A stretch of 64,000 nucleotides of DNA from Desertivirga arenae (GTDB taxonomy: Bacteria > Bacteroidota > Bacteroidia > Sphingobacteriales > Sphingobacteriaceae). The translations under genes and the position numbers were made by a program. The notes below the pieces were generated by a model, which made no database searches, had not been told where the DNA came from, and saw only the letters and a program-made list of their open reading frames with translations. Of the stretch, positions 35,570 through 45,193 are shown in pieces; position 1 is the stretch's first letter; each line of letters begins with the position of its first letter. The stretch covers positions 608,618-672,617 of the forward strand of contig NZ_JAFEWE010000002.1 in NCBI RefSeq assembly GCF_017355785.1, given 5' to 3'.

Positions 35570-35673
35570 ATTTTCATCCTTTCCCATTTCCTAAACCTGT
35601 TTCCACCTATTAGCATTTCTCTCCGTATACCAAAATCCTGTCTTATACGTATCTATAATAGAAAGAGGATTTA

Positions 35674-35763
35674 ATGGGATTTGTGCTGATTGTATTCCTT
35701 ATCATATTTGCCTGGATGGCATACGAAATTGTGACTGCTCCGGTAAGGAAGGACGAAGAATAA
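35674..35763 (+). CDS. 29-residue single-pass membrane peptide
   Basis: ATG at 35674 is preceded by GAAAGAGGA, an unusually good Shine-Dalgarno sequence for this genome. The peptide MGFVLIVFLIIFAWMAYEIV is one hydrophobic helix followed by a charged tail (TAPVRKDEE). It lies in the gap between a terminator and the convergent hybrid kinase gene. Function unknown; size and topology resemble small regulatory membrane peptides. Confidence 0.5.
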   Translation: MGFVLIVFLIIFAWMAYEIVTAPVRKDEE

Positions 35764-35836
35764 TTGATATTTTTAATATTAAAGCTTGTGCACGCACTAA
35801 GAACAGAACGCACACAAGTTTCCCGGTATAATCATA

Positions 35837-38800
35837 TTACGCTTTAGCTGCCGAAAGTGCTTCGAGGTAAGAGATCAGTTCCTGTAACTTAATTGGCTTG
35901 GATATATAATGGTCCATTCCTGCTTTCAGGCATTCCTCCCGATCCTCAACCATTGCATTGGCGGTCATTGCCACGATCTGAGGTTGCCGTATAAAATTCT
36001 TTCGAATTAACCTCGTAGTCTCCAAACCATCAAGCTCGGGCATCTGCACATCCATCAGGATGATCTCGTAAAATTCTTTGTCGAGCATATCCAATGCAAT
36101 CCGGCCATTCTCTGCCAGGTCGGGCTGGTAACCCAACTTATTAAGTACTTTAACGATCAATTTCTGATTTACCAAATTATCTTCAGCAACCAGGATTTTA
36201 AAAGGATTTTTCGTCGCAAATTCCTCAGAAAGCACTTTTGGTGCTGCAGGTAAGGCTACAGGCAATTCAACCGCTGATGAAAGTTCTTTTTGAACAACCT
36301 TGTACAAATGTTGCTGCTTGACCGGCTTGGTAAGTATAGAAGCAAAAAGATCAGGATACTTCTTTTTGGTTTCATCACCAATAGAACTCAACAGAATGAT
36401 CGGCAGCGATGGATAATTTTTCTTTATAAGTTTACTTAGATCAACTCCATCCATCTCGGGCATTTGCATGTCAGTAACAACGAGGTCGTACTTTTTACCG
36501 CTAGATAGAAGCCCTAAAGCATGCTCAGCCGAAGGTGCCAGTTCTGGCAACAATTTCCACTGCTCCATCTGGAGCCTCAATATCTTTAAATTCGTCTCAT
36601 TATCGTCAACAACAAGCACCTTTCTGCCTTCCAAACCGGCCAGGTCATAATGAAGATCTAACTGGCTACCTTTAGCACTTTGTTCGGCAGCAATGTTGAA
36701 GCTGAAAGTGGCACCTTTTCCAAACTCGCTGGAAACCCAAATATCTCCACCCATTAGCTGGGCAAGTCGCTGACAGATCACCAGTCCAAGCCCTGTTCCA
36801 CCGTACTTTCTGGTAGTAGAAGAGTCGACCTGAGAAAAGGCCTTGAATAAGGATTCTATTTTTTCCTGTGGTATTCCTATGCCTGTATCTTTCACATCAA
36901 AGTGCAAATCCAGGCCTTGCCCCTCCCTTTTCCTTCCGCTTACACTTAAGAACACTTCACCGTGACTTGTGAACTTTATCGCATTTCCTACCAAATTAAT
37001 GAGGATCTGTCTCAAGCGCAACCCATCAGCGATAACCATAGGAGGAATAGACGGATCCAGATGGTAAATCAGGTCAATGCCACTATTAGCTGCCTTACTG
37101 GAAAATAGATCCAGAACATCTTCGATACATTGCCTCAAATTAAAATCATGGGGATCGAGCTCCATATTGCCCGACTCGATCTTTGAAAAGTCAAGAATAT
37201 CGTTAATAACATTTAGCAATGCTTCCCCACTGCTATAAATAGTATCAGCATACTCTCTTTGCTCTTCGTTAAGCTCTGTCTCGCAAAGAAGTGCAGTCAT
37301 CCCCAAAACTCCATTCATTGGAGTTCGGATCTCGTGACTCATTGTTGCAAGGAATACACTTTTAGCCTGATTAGCTTTCTCCGCTTCCTGTCGGGCCAAT
37401 TCGGCCTCTAAACGGGCCTGATTCTCATGCTCCTTTTGATCAAGCAATTCGCGATTCACCTCCTGCAATTCTTCCGATTGGCTCTGCAACTCTTCCGACT
37501 GGCTTTGCAGTTCTTCCGATTGCGCCTGCAGTTCTTCCGATTTATACTGAAGCTCAGTGTTTAACAGCTCAAGATCTTCCTTCTGCTTATTGATCTCTTC
37601 TGTGCGTTCTTTCACCAGTTTCTCCAGCTGTTGCTTTTGCTCCGCGATCCTTTTTATTCTATATTTATCTCCATAAAGACCAGCGGCAACCACTAAGGTT
37701 AGAATGATTACTTTAAACCACCAGGCTTCCCAGAAAGCAGGTTCTATAATCACTTTCAGAAGAATTCCTTTTTCATTCCATACACCATCGCTATTTGTTG
37801 CTTTTACTGCAAAATAATATTTACCGGGAGGCAAGTTGGTATAGGTGGCTTTACGCTCATTGCCTACATAGTTCCAATCCTGGTCAAAGCCTTCTAAGCG
37901 GTATGCATATTGGACTTTTGCGGCAGAGGAAAACTCAAGGGCTGAAAACTCGAATGTTATGTACTTCTGATCGGGACCTAACCGAACTTCTTTTGCTTCT
38001 GAAATCGACTCCTTTAAGGGAGAGCTTTTTCCTGGCTCTACAGCTTTGTTATACAAATAAAAGTTTGTTAATACCAGTTGAGGAGGTACAGAATCAACCA
38101 TGATCCTGTTGGGATAAAAGCTGTTAAAGCCCATTATGCCGCCAAAAAAGATCTCTCCGTCGCTAGCCTTATAGGATGCATCCCGCAAAAATTCGTTACT
38201 CTGTAAGCCATCACTTGTCTGATAGGAAACTACTTTTCCTGTTACAGGACTGTATTTCGATACACCTTTATTGGTACTCAGCCATAGCTCTCCTTTACTG
38301 TCAATTTCAACAGCATTGATGAAATCGTTAGTAAGGCCATCTTTTTCGCTGACCACCTTAAACTTCTTTGCTTTTGGATTAAAACAATTCAAACCACCTC
38401 CTGCAGTTCCAATCCATAGGTTCCCAGAATTGTCAATCGACAAACTATTAATAAGATTATTAGACAAGGAATTACGATTTTTAGCGTCATGCTTAAATTG
38501 CTGGAAAACCTTGTTTTGTATATTAAAATGAATCAAGCCTTTATCCGAGCCGATCCATAGGTTCCGGGCATGGTCTTCTACTATATCGTAGATAACATTT
38601 GAGGCGATAGTCCTACTATCCCCCGGAGTGCTTCTAAATGCCTTAAAAGTTCCCGATTTGGGATCAAAAAGGTTTAATCCGCCCATCCAGGTCCCTACCC
38701 AAATATTCTTACGACTATCAATGAAAATTGAATAAATTCTATTATCTGATAAGGAATTACTATTCGCCTGGTCGTGCTGATAAGTGCTAAACTTCTTTGT

Positions 38801-40129
38801 TATAAAATTATATACGCTTACTCCCTTATCGTGGGTCCCAAACATTACTTCTTCTGTGCTGATCTGGGCAATTGCATTAATATTATTACTAATCAAACCC
38901 TTGCCCGCGCTCCCCTGGGTATAATGCTTATAGATACCACCCGGCAGGATTTCATCCACTCCTGTCTCAGTTCCTACCCAAATATGGCCACGAGAATCTT
39001 TTAGAATACACTTAACAAGGTTACTACTAAGGCTGTTAGTCTTCAGCGCAATAGACTTATAGTGTTTAAATTTGTCTGCCTGTTTACTTAGATAACTAAT
39101 ACCACCACTATTGGTACATAACCATACTGTTCCATCGGCATCCTCATAGATATTGCGAACAGTATTATGGGAAAGCGTCCGGCTATCATAGGGATCATTT
39201 TTATATACGGAAAACCTCTTTTGAACGGGGTCATAAATAGACAAGCCTTCAGCTTCAGACCCTATCCACAAGCGACCGTCGCGCGTTTCGGCCAGGGCAA
39301 TAAGATGATTACTTCCAATCGAATGATGATCAGCAGGATTGTTTTTGAAACTGGAAAAAGACTTGGATAAGGGATTAAATAAAGATAGCCCCCCCCCTTC
39401 TGTTGCAGCCCAAATGTTTCCTCTGCTGTCTCTGAGTATCTTTTTTACGTTTTTCGCTCCTATACTTCCCGGATCAGATGGATTATAGAGATAATTGGTA
39501 AAGGTGCTCTTACTTGGATCAAAGATGCTTATTCCGGCATTTGCTGTTCCTAACCATAGCTTATTATTGATCTCGGTGATTGAATTTATATCCTCATCTC
39601 CTATCGATCCTGAATCGCCATCCCGATGCAAATATTCTTTATAGGTACCCTTTGATGGGTTAAAAAGGAAGAAACCACTTTTGCTTCCTATCCATATCCT
39701 GTTTCTGGAATCCTGATAGATAACCTTCACATGAAGTGTCTTCTTGTAGGGATAATGAATAAAATTATCGTTTAAGGGATCATAGCGATCCAGACCAGCA
39801 TTACTACCAACCCAAAGAATGCCTTGCCTATCCAGAAAAAGGCTGCTAAGATAATTGCTGGATACGCTATGGGGATTTTCAGGATCATAGCGATATACCT
39901 TAAAATCATTACCATCATAACGATTGAGTCCATCGCGGGTGGTGATCCATAAGAAACCCCGTTTGTCCTTTACAACACTCGTAACATTACTTTGCGATAA
40001 ACCATTCCTCGTGGTTATTCTTCTAAACCTCAAATCTACATCCTGAGAATAAACCAGCACAGGAAACAGCATTAAGGCAAGAAGAGTTGCGAAATATAAC
40101 CTTATATTTTTTGTATAACCTTTATGCAT
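35837..40129 (-). CDS. Two-propeller hybrid histidine kinase with two C-terminal receivers, lacking a DNA-binding domain
   Basis: A 1430-residue sensor. ATG 40129 gives a signal peptide or TM ([20 protein letters not shown]). About 14 two-component-regulator propeller repeats follow (motif LWIGTxxGGLxxFD), enough for two seven-bladed propellers, then a Y_Y_Y domain and a TM at about 807-825. A signalling coiled coil rich in SEELQSQ precedes the HisKA domain ([10 protein letters not shown], His about 930), HATPase ([24 protein letters not shown]), and receivers with [10 protein letters not shown] (Asp about 1220) and [10 protein letters not shown] (about 1360). Classical HTCS proteins end in AraC-type DNA-binding domains; this one does not, so output must pass to another protein. 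It is last in the operon with the partner-switching genes, 73 bases after the RsbW-like gene. Confidence 0.9.
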   Translation of the reverse strand: MHKGYTKNIRLYFATLLALMLFPVLVYSQDVDLRFRRITTRNGLSQSNVTSVVKDKRGFLWITTRDGLNRYDGNDFKVYRYDPENPHSVSSNYLSSLFLDRQGILWVGSNAGLDRYDPLNDNFIHYPYKKTLHVKVIYQDSRNRIWIGSKSGFFLFNPSKGTYKEYLHRDGDSGSIGDEDINSITEINNKLWLGTANAGISIFDPSKSTFTNYLYNPSDPGSIGAKNVKKILRDSRGNIWAATEGGGLSLFNPLSKSFSSFKNNPADHHSIGSNHLIALAETRDGRLWIGSEAEGLSIYDPVQKRFSVYKNDPYDSRTLSHNTVRNIYEDADGTVWLCTNSGGISYLSKQADKFKHYKSIALKTNSLSSNLVKCILKDSRGHIWVGTETGVDEILPGGIYKHYTQGSAGKGLISNNINAIAQISTEEVMFGTHDKGVSVYNFITKKFSTYQHDQANSNSLSDNRIYSIFIDSRKNIWVGTWMGGLNLFDPKSGTFKAFRSTPGDSRTIASNVIYDIVEDHARNLWIGSDKGLIHFNIQNKVFQQFKHDAKNRNSLSNNLINSLSIDNSGNLWIGTAGGGLNCFNPKAKKFKVVSEKDGLTNDFINAVEIDSKGELWLSTNKGVSKYSPVTGKVVSYQTSDGLQSNEFLRDASYKASDGEIFFGGIMGFNSFYPNRIMVDSVPPQLVLTNFYLYNKAVEPGKSSPLKESISEAKEVRLGPDQKYITFEFSALEFSSAAKVQYAYRLEGFDQDWNYVGNERKATYTNLPPGKYYFAVKATNSDGVWNEKGILLKVIIEPAFWEAWWFKVIILTLVVAAGLYGDKYRIKRIAEQKQQLEKLVKERTEEINKQKEDLELLNTELQYKSEELQAQSEELQSQSEELQSQSEELQEVNRELLDQKEHENQARLEAELARQEAEKANQAKSVFLATMSHEIRTPMNGVLGMTALLCETELNEEQREYADTIYSSGEALLNVINDILDFSKIESGNMELDPHDFNLRQCIEDVLDLFSSKAANSGIDLIYHLDPSIPPMVIADGLRLRQILINLVGNAIKFTSHGEVFLSVSGRKREGQGLDLHFDVKDTGIGIPQEKIESLFKAFSQVDSSTTRKYGGTGLGLVICQRLAQLMGGDIWVSSEFGKGATFSFNIAAEQSAKGSQLDLHYDLAGLEGRKVLVVDDNETNLKILRLQMEQWKLLPELAPSAEHALGLLSSGKKYDLVVTDMQMPEMDGVDLSKLIKKNYPSLPIILLSSIGDETKKKYPDLFASILTKPVKQQHLYKVVQKELSSAVELPVALPAAPKVLSEEFATKNPFKILVAEDNLVNQKLIVKVLNKLGYQPDLAENGRIALDMLDKEFYEIILMDVQMPELDGLETTRLIRKNFIRQPQIVAMTANAMVEDREECLKAGMDHYISKPIKLQELISYLEALSAAKA
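37463..37546. repeat. Four 21-bp tandem repeats encoding heptads of the kinase signalling coiled coil
   Basis: Four imperfect 21-base units (starts 37463, 37484, 37505, 37526; core CTGCAxTTCTTCCGATTGG) encode repeated SEELQSQ-type heptads between the TM and the HisKA domain. Each unit is exactly one heptad, so gain or loss would keep coiled-coil register. Confidence 0.8.
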
Positions 40130-40202
40130 AAAAAGGAAACAAGCTATATCAAAACCTCCTAAGCATGGGGACTTTAGAAGCCTAAGGTCCAATCAGTACT
40201 TC

Positions 40203-40784
40203 TTAAATATTGATAGTGACGTGAAAAATGTTGGTATTCGAAGATGAATCGCGGACATAGTAGAACTGATCCGATACTTTAGTAAGAATCATCAGTCCAT
40301 AATGCTCCATCAGGTTCGTGTCCAGATTCACACTTTCAATCGGGAACTCTTCCAGTTCGAAGGCAATTCGGTTTTCGTTCTGGATCACTGCATGAAGGAG
40401 AGAAAAATCATCATTGTAGATCTTTATCTTTTCACCGATATATTGTTTAGATAAAGGCCAGCTAATAGGAGGCCAATCTGTGTAATGTTCCAGATAAAAA
40501 GGCCTGCCTTTATCTAATTTGACCAGTTCGATCTTCTGATCTTCTATAATCACTGAAATGGAAGAAGTATTGGTATTCGAGTGCTTGACAGCATTAGTAA
40601 GCAATTCAATCAGAGCCTGTTTGCAATTACTGATCTTATCTTCGTAAATTTCAGAGGGGAAATGGATTTTTATAAAAGAAATAATTTCGTTCAACAACGA
40701 ATACATGACCTTCGAGTCATTCGAAAAGAGGAACTCTCTTTCAATATGCGTTGCTGAGGAAAGTTTATTCTTATGCAAAAACAT
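40203..40784 (-). CDS. RsbW-like ATP-binding protein (GHKL anti-sigma kinase family)
   Basis: A 193-residue protein with a GHKL-type N box (ALIELLTNAVKHSNTN, about 58-73) and a weak G-box region (LDKGRPF). The later region (MEHYGLMILTKVSDQFYY, NIFHVTINI) fits the closing strands of serine-kinase/anti-sigma ATPases. In partner switching this class phosphorylates the STAS protein or binds a target. Its start overlaps the STAS gene by 14 bases. No sigma-B-type factor is encoded near, so its binding partner is unknown. Confidence 0.75.
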   Translation of the reverse strand: MFLHKNKLSSATHIEREFLFSNDSKVMYSLLNEIISFIKIHFPSEIYEDKISNCKQALIELLTNAVKHSNTNTSSISVIIEDQKIELVKLDKGRPFYLEHYTDWPPISWPLSKQYIGEKIKIYNDDFSLLHAVIQNENRIAFELEEFPIESVNLDTNLMEHYGLMILTKVSDQFYYVRDSSSNTNIFHVTINI

Positions 40785-41097
40785 CCGGGACGGTATTGTA
40801 AACTTTAAAAACCTTGTTCATTCTTATCAGGCTGAACAAATTACTTATATCCTTATTAAGTTGAGCTACTGCGATATCGCCCCCTTTTGACATCGCGTAC
40901 TTCAATACTGACACCAAAGCGCCCAGAAACGAACTGTCCACATAAACAACGTTTTCAAAACTTACTACAATCTGGCTGTTACCCTTATCCACCAACTGCA
41001 ACATTTCTGTTTTAAATTGATCAGCTACATCCAGGTTGGCTTCCTTGATTAATAGTTTTGCAACTGTGTAATTATTGTGTTGTGAGGTTTCTAACAT
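40771..41097 (-). CDS. STAS-domain anti-anti-sigma factor-like protein
   Basis: A 108-residue single STAS domain. The phosphorylation loop reads VVYVDSSFLGALVSVLKYA, matching the DSSGLGxL pattern with a phosphorylatable serine (about 54-55). The surrounding strands (QIVVSFENVVYV, GDIAVAQLNKDISNLFSLIRM) match the RsbV/SpoIIAA fold. It would be phosphorylated by the RsbW-like neighbour and dephosphorylated by the upstream SpoIIE phosphatase, whose gene ends 10 bases before it. Confidence 0.88.
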   Translation of the reverse strand: MLETSQHNNYTVAKLLIKEANLDVADQFKTEMLQLVDKGNSQIVVSFENVVYVDSSFLGALVSVLKYAMSKGGDIAVAQLNKDISNLFSLIRMNKVFKVYNTVPDVFA

Positions 41098-41107
41098 TTT
41101 ATATTTT

Positions 41108-42247
41108 TTATTTTCTTTCGATGAATAGCAAGCTACAGTCGTCTACAAGCTCTTTACTCTTTTCTTCCGAAAAAGTTACACTTTTTATCATTTCAAGCGT
41201 TCCTTCGTTTCCGAGTATAGGTTGAATTAAATTAAAGAACAAATCGTAATCACTCTTCTTTTCGCCGTTCTCTTCGAAATCAATCATCCCGTCGGATACA
41301 ACGATGAGTTGATCACCAGGCAAAAGTTCCATTACCTCTTCATTATACTGACCTTCAAGCATAACCCCTAGTAATAATCCTGAAGAATTAACGGTTACGC
41401 TCTTCTTTTCATTTGCTTTATACCAAATCAAGGGCAGGTCGCCGGCACCAGAATAATAAACCTTTCCAGTTTCGTGCTCTATCATAAGCAATGACAGTGT
41501 CGATAGAACATCTCCCAGTACCGGGTCCATAAATATTACTTTATTAATTTTCTGTATGATACTGGCAGTGGATAGGTCTCCGTCGAAAACACAAAGCCTG
41601 ATGGCAGAGCGGATATAGCTAAGGAAGTTGAAGGAAAAGAACCAGGCTCCCCATTTCTTACCCATAACATCGCCAAGTACCATAAAAGTGAAGCGATTAT
41701 CGATGCGTATAAAGTCTATAAAATCTCCCCCGGGATAATCCTCAAAGCTTTTGTAAAGGAAGTTAACCTTGAAACCTTCTACAGAGGGTGGTTCTGAAGG
41801 AACAGAACTTAGGTTTAAGGCTTCTGCGGCAACCCGGATTTCATTCATTGATTTTTCGTGCTGCTTGCGAATAGCTTGTAAAATATTATTAAGTTTTGAA
41901 ACTACCAGGGCAACCGGTGTCTCTTTATCAATATAATCTACAGCCAGCATGTCCAACCCTCTCTGAATCATATCGCGGTCAGTATATGAGGTTAAAAAAA
42001 CGAAGGGAATATTTTTGAGTCGTTTATCATTCAAAACGATTGATCTGAATTCAAAACCATCAGCTCCGGGCATTTGATAATCAGAAAGAATAATATCAGG
42101 AAGCTCTGTTTTTAAAATCTCTAATGCGTCTGCAACTGAACTGGCTGATAAACACTGGAACCCCTCGGTACTTAAAGCCTTATCAAAGAGCATCAGGATA
42201 AACCGGTCATCATCAACTAGCAGAATCTTCTTTTGGGATTGAGGCAT
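41108..42247 (-). CDS. Response regulator fused to a SpoIIE/PP2C-type phosphatase (RsbU-like)
   Basis: A 379-residue protein. The N-terminal receiver (about 1-125) has DDD near the start, the phosphoacceptor in ILSDYQMPGADG and a conserved lysine in VDYIDKETP. A helical linker leads to a SpoIIE phosphatase domain (about 170-379) with metal-binding acids in YPGGDFIDF, VLGDVMGKKWGAW, VVSDGMIDFEENG and VDDCSLLF. It would dephosphorylate the STAS protein when the receiver is phosphorylated, possibly by the hybrid kinase of the same operon (inference). It starts five bases after the membrane-protein gene. Confidence 0.9.
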   Translation of the reverse strand: MPQSQKKILLVDDDRFILMLFDKALSTEGFQCLSASSVADALEILKTELPDIILSDYQMPGADGFEFRSIVLNDKRLKNIPFVFLTSYTDRDMIQRGLDMLAVDYIDKETPVALVVSKLNNILQAIRKQHEKSMNEIRVAAEALNLSSVPSEPPSVEGFKVNFLYKSFEDYPGGDFIDFIRIDNRFTFMVLGDVMGKKWGAWFFSFNFLSYIRSAIRLCVFDGDLSTASIIQKINKVIFMDPVLGDVLSTLSLLMIEHETGKVYYSGAGDLPLIWYKANEKKSVTVNSSGLLLGVMLEGQYNEEVMELLPGDQLIVVSDGMIDFEENGEKKSDYDLFFNLIQPILGNEGTLEMIKSVTFSEEKSKELVDDCSLLFIERK

Positions 42248-42252
42248 ATAAT

Positions 42253-42792
42253 TTAGTCGGCACTATTATTATTAGTACGGATAATAGACCGGATGAGCAA
42301 ATATACACCAGCCAACACAATTAAGAGAGCAATTAAATCCATTAATGTAAAGCCATCATCAGTTGTGAAATGATAGATGGTGAACATTTCGAATTCCGCA
42401 GGCTGAGGAAGTACAATAAGCGAAAAACCCAGGGTAATCAGAACAATGGATGTAAGCATTAATACAAATTTCAACAAGCGCTCGGCATATAAGTATTTTT
42501 TTGAAGCCTTACTGTCAACCTGGTAGGTAGAAAGAAGGTTTTCAAGATCATCTGCCATTTCAAGTCGTGATGACCATGGATCGTCTAATTTTTGAAATGC
42601 CTTAAATCGGTCTTCTTCTTTTGATAACGCAGTATTGAATTTAGTTTGCAGACGCTGTACGGTGGCGCTGTCCAGATCACTCTCATTCAAAAGAAGGATC
42701 AGTTCATCCAGCTTTTGTTCAATCGACACTACATTTTTATCCAGCTCCGCAAAGCGCGCTACTTGTTGATCCAGGCTATTTCTCTTTTCCAA
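42253..42792 (-). CDS. Coiled-coil membrane protein heading the partner-switching operon
   Basis: A 179-residue protein. A long charged, heptad-rich N-terminus (about 1-95; ARFAELDKNVVSIEQKLDELILLLNE) is followed by two TM segments (about 107-128 FVLMLTSIVLITLGFSLIVL and 150-168 LMDLIALLIVLAGVYLLI). No family recognised. The only start is TTG 42792, since an in-frame stop lies four codons upstream and the next Met is far inside. Being first in the operon, it may anchor or sense for the phosphatase, but no evidence beyond position supports that. Confidence 0.7.
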   Translation of the reverse strand: MEKRNSLDQQVARFAELDKNVVSIEQKLDELILLLNESDLDSATVQRLQTKFNTALSKEEDRFKAFQKLDDPWSSRLEMADDLENLLSTYQVDSKASKKYLYAERLLKFVLMLTSIVLITLGFSLIVLPQPAEFEMFTIYHFTTDDGFTLMDLIALLIVLAGVYLLIRSIIRTNNNSAD

Positions 42793-42859
42793 ACCGCTTT
42801 TTTAATTTAAATTGTATCTTCCCCGTATAAATAGCGTAAAAAGTGTTTTTCGGATTTAA

Positions 42860-43780
42860 ATGAATAAAGTTTCAGTTATTACTGTTAATTACAACCAGCC
42901 TAAAGTAACAGAAGAGCTTCTTCACTCTATTTCGCTATTGAACCGGTATCCTGATATTGAAATTATAGTAGTTGATAACGGCAGCAAAAATGATCCTGTA
43001 CCAGAATGGATTTCAAAATATCCCGATGTAGCGTTTATACGCTCTGATGAGAACTTAGGTTTTGCCGGAGGGAATAATCTTGGTATTGAAGCAGCCACGG
43101 GCGACTATCTCTTCCTCGTTAATAACGACACGGAGTTTACCCCTGGTTTGATAGAGACCCTCGTTTCTGTCCTTGATAAAAATCCCAGAGTTGGTATGGT
43201 TTCTCCTAAAATACGTTTTTTTGATCAGCCGGATACCTTGCAATATGTCGGATTCACATCAATGAATTTTAATACAGCGAGGAATAAGACTGTAGGTGAA
43301 TTTGAAATTGATAAGGGACAGTACGATAATGTAACTGGCCTTACAGGTTTTGCCCATGGCGCTGCCATGATGGTAAGGATGTCTGCTATCAAAAAAGCGG
43401 GTCTTATGTTTCAGCACTTTTTCCTCTATTATGAGGAAATGGACTGGTGCGAACGTATTAAAAAAGCAGGATTTGAAATTTGGGTTGAACCCCGCGCCCT
43501 GATCTATCATAAAGAATCCGTTTCAGTTGGCAAGAAAAGTCCTTTAAAAGAGTTTTTCATGAACAGGAATAGAATTCTTTTTATCCGAAGAAATGCGCCG
43601 GTACTCTCCAGATTAATATTCTATTGCCATTTTGGACTTCTGGTTTCACCGAGGAACTTGCTTAAGTATGTGAAGGAAGGTCGAATGGATCTGGCTAAGC
43701 AGCTTTTCAGGGCCATTTGGTGGAATATTACTCATAAAAAGAACAGCAGCGAATTAGGCTTTCCCATCAATAAAATCTAA
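42860..43780 (+). CDS. Glycosyltransferase family 2 (rhamnosyltransferase-like)
   Basis: A 306-residue GT-A enzyme with the pattern of WcaA/rhamnosyltransferase-type proteins: VSVITVNYNQPKVTEELL, IIVVDNGSKNDP, VAFIRSDENLGFAGGNNLGIE, FLVNNDTEF (metal site) and FLYYEEMDWCERIKKAGFE. The C-terminal region RNRILFIRRNAP is typical of the family. It is divergent from the partner-switching operon across a 67-base gap and is followed after 23 bases by another GT2. Acceptor and donor unknown. Confidence 0.87.
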   Translation: MNKVSVITVNYNQPKVTEELLHSISLLNRYPDIEIIVVDNGSKNDPVPEWISKYPDVAFIRSDENLGFAGGNNLGIEAATGDYLFLVNNDTEFTPGLIETLVSVLDKNPRVGMVSPKIRFFDQPDTLQYVGFTSMNFNTARNKTVGEFEIDKGQYDNVTGLTGFAHGAAMMVRMSAIKKAGLMFQHFFLYYEEMDWCERIKKAGFEIWVEPRALIYHKESVSVGKKSPLKEFFMNRNRILFIRRNAPVLSRLIFYCHFGLLVSPRNLLKYVKEGRMDLAKQLFRAIWWNITHKKNSSELGFPINKI

Positions 43781-43803
43781 CATCTCAACAGACCTTTTAT
43801 AGA

Positions 43804-44979
43804 ATGAAATTTACTTTCTGGCTATCCCTGTTTATCGTTTTTTATACCTTTCTGGGCTACGGTATTCTCTTATATTTTCTGATAAAAATACGACGTTCAG
43901 TTAAAGGCAAAAGGCCGATACCTGAGGTCGATTTTCAAGACCTTCCAACATGTACTCTGGTTATTGCTGCCTACAATGAGGAGGGATTTATAAGGGAAAA
44001 GATCAGCAATACACTTCAACTCGCCTATCCTGAGGGAAAGTTGGATATATTATTTGTGACCGATGGATCGAATGACAGGACACCAGATATTATTGGCGAG
44101 TTCCCTCAATTGAAATTGATGCATCGTCCTGAACGAAGCGGAAAAATCGCGGCAGTACACAGGGCTGTAGAACAAGTCCATACTGACGTTATCGTCTTTA
44201 CAGATGCTAACACTTATCTAAATAAAGAGGCGCTTATTACTATCTGTCGTCATTACGCAGATCCTAAGGTGGGTGCTGTAGCTGGTGAGAAGCGTGTAAT
44301 GGCCGGAGAAGAAGCAGATGCGAGTGCAGCCGGGGAAGGTTTCTACTGGAAGTATGAATCTACACTGAAAAAATGGGATTCCGAGTTGTATTCCGTTGTG
44401 GGTGCCGCCGGAGAACTCTTTAGCGTTAGAAAAAGTTTATATCAGCCTGTTAGTAAAGACGCTATTCTTGATGACTTTATGATTTCAATGCTGATAGCTG
44501 AGAAAGGATACAGAATCATATATGAACCCGAAGCCTATGCCTCCGAAACTGCATCAGCGGATGTTTCCGAAGAGCTAAAAAGAAAGGTAAGGATTGCCGC
44601 AGGCGGAATTCAGTCCATCATCTGGCTCAAGGGTTTGTTTAATATTTTCAAGTACGGCACCTTAAGCTTTCAGTACATTAGTCACCGGGTACTACGCTGG
44701 ACAATTACCCCTTTCTTATTAATCCTTGCCTTTATACTGAACGTGCTTATAGCCCTGCAGCCTGAGGAGTTGCTTTTTCAACTACTCTTGCTTGCCCAGA
44801 TCTTATTTTATCTGATGGCATTTATCGGCTACCTATTTGAGAAGAAGAATTTAAGGATTAAGATCCTGTTCATACCCTATTATTTCTGTGTAATGAATTA
44901 TGCGGTACTTGCAGGAATTATAAGATATTTCAGAAAGCAACAAAGTGCTGTCTGGGAAAAAGCGAAAAGAAAAGAATAA
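43804..44979 (+). CDS. Membrane glycosyltransferase family 2 (cellulose-synthase-like)
   Basis: A 391-residue integral-membrane enzyme. One N-terminal TM (about 2-25) is followed by a GT-A domain (CTLVIAAYNEEGFI, ILFVTDGSNDRTPD, VIVFTDANTYL as the metal site, ILDDFMISMLIAEKG, KRKVRIAAGGIQ near the acceptor region) and three C-terminal TMs (about 298-370). The RRxRxxxGxxQ-like segment replaces the full QxxRW motif. Such enzymes occur in exopolysaccharide and glycolipid synthesis. It ends before a stable hairpin. Confidence 0.85.
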   Translation: MKFTFWLSLFIVFYTFLGYGILLYFLIKIRRSVKGKRPIPEVDFQDLPTCTLVIAAYNEEGFIREKISNTLQLAYPEGKLDILFVTDGSNDRTPDIIGEFPQLKLMHRPERSGKIAAVHRAVEQVHTDVIVFTDANTYLNKEALITICRHYADPKVGAVAGEKRVMAGEEADASAAGEGFYWKYESTLKKWDSELYSVVGAAGELFSVRKSLYQPVSKDAILDDFMISMLIAEKGYRIIYEPEAYASETASADVSEELKRKVRIAAGGIQSIIWLKGLFNIFKYGTLSFQYISHRVLRWTITPFLLILAFILNVLIALQPEELLFQLLLLAQILFYLMAFIGYLFEKKNLRIKILFIPYYFCVMNYAVLAGIIRYFRKQQSAVWEKAKRKE

Positions 44980-44985
44980 GGAAAA

Positions 44986-45018
44986 AAGAGCCAGTTGATA
45001 GGCAAACAACTGGCTCTT
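44986..45018. terminator. Stem-loop after the GT2 pair
   Basis: A perfect 12-bp stem (AAGAGCCAGTTG with CAACTGGCTCTT) around a nine-base loop. No T-tract follows on the right, but an A-tract precedes it; it may end the transcript or stabilise its 3' end. Confidence 0.6.
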
Positions 45019-45193
45019 AACTTCATACAAAACACAGCCGCATCTACCATAAATTTTCCTGCCGCAAAACGCGTCTTTCTCCATTTTTCCAAAACCAAAC
45101 ACCTCCGTTTTCTGTTATCTTTCATTCTACCAAAAAGAGTAACATGCTTGTAAAGGGGCTATTTTTTGATCAAGAGATGAACTTTGCCATATA

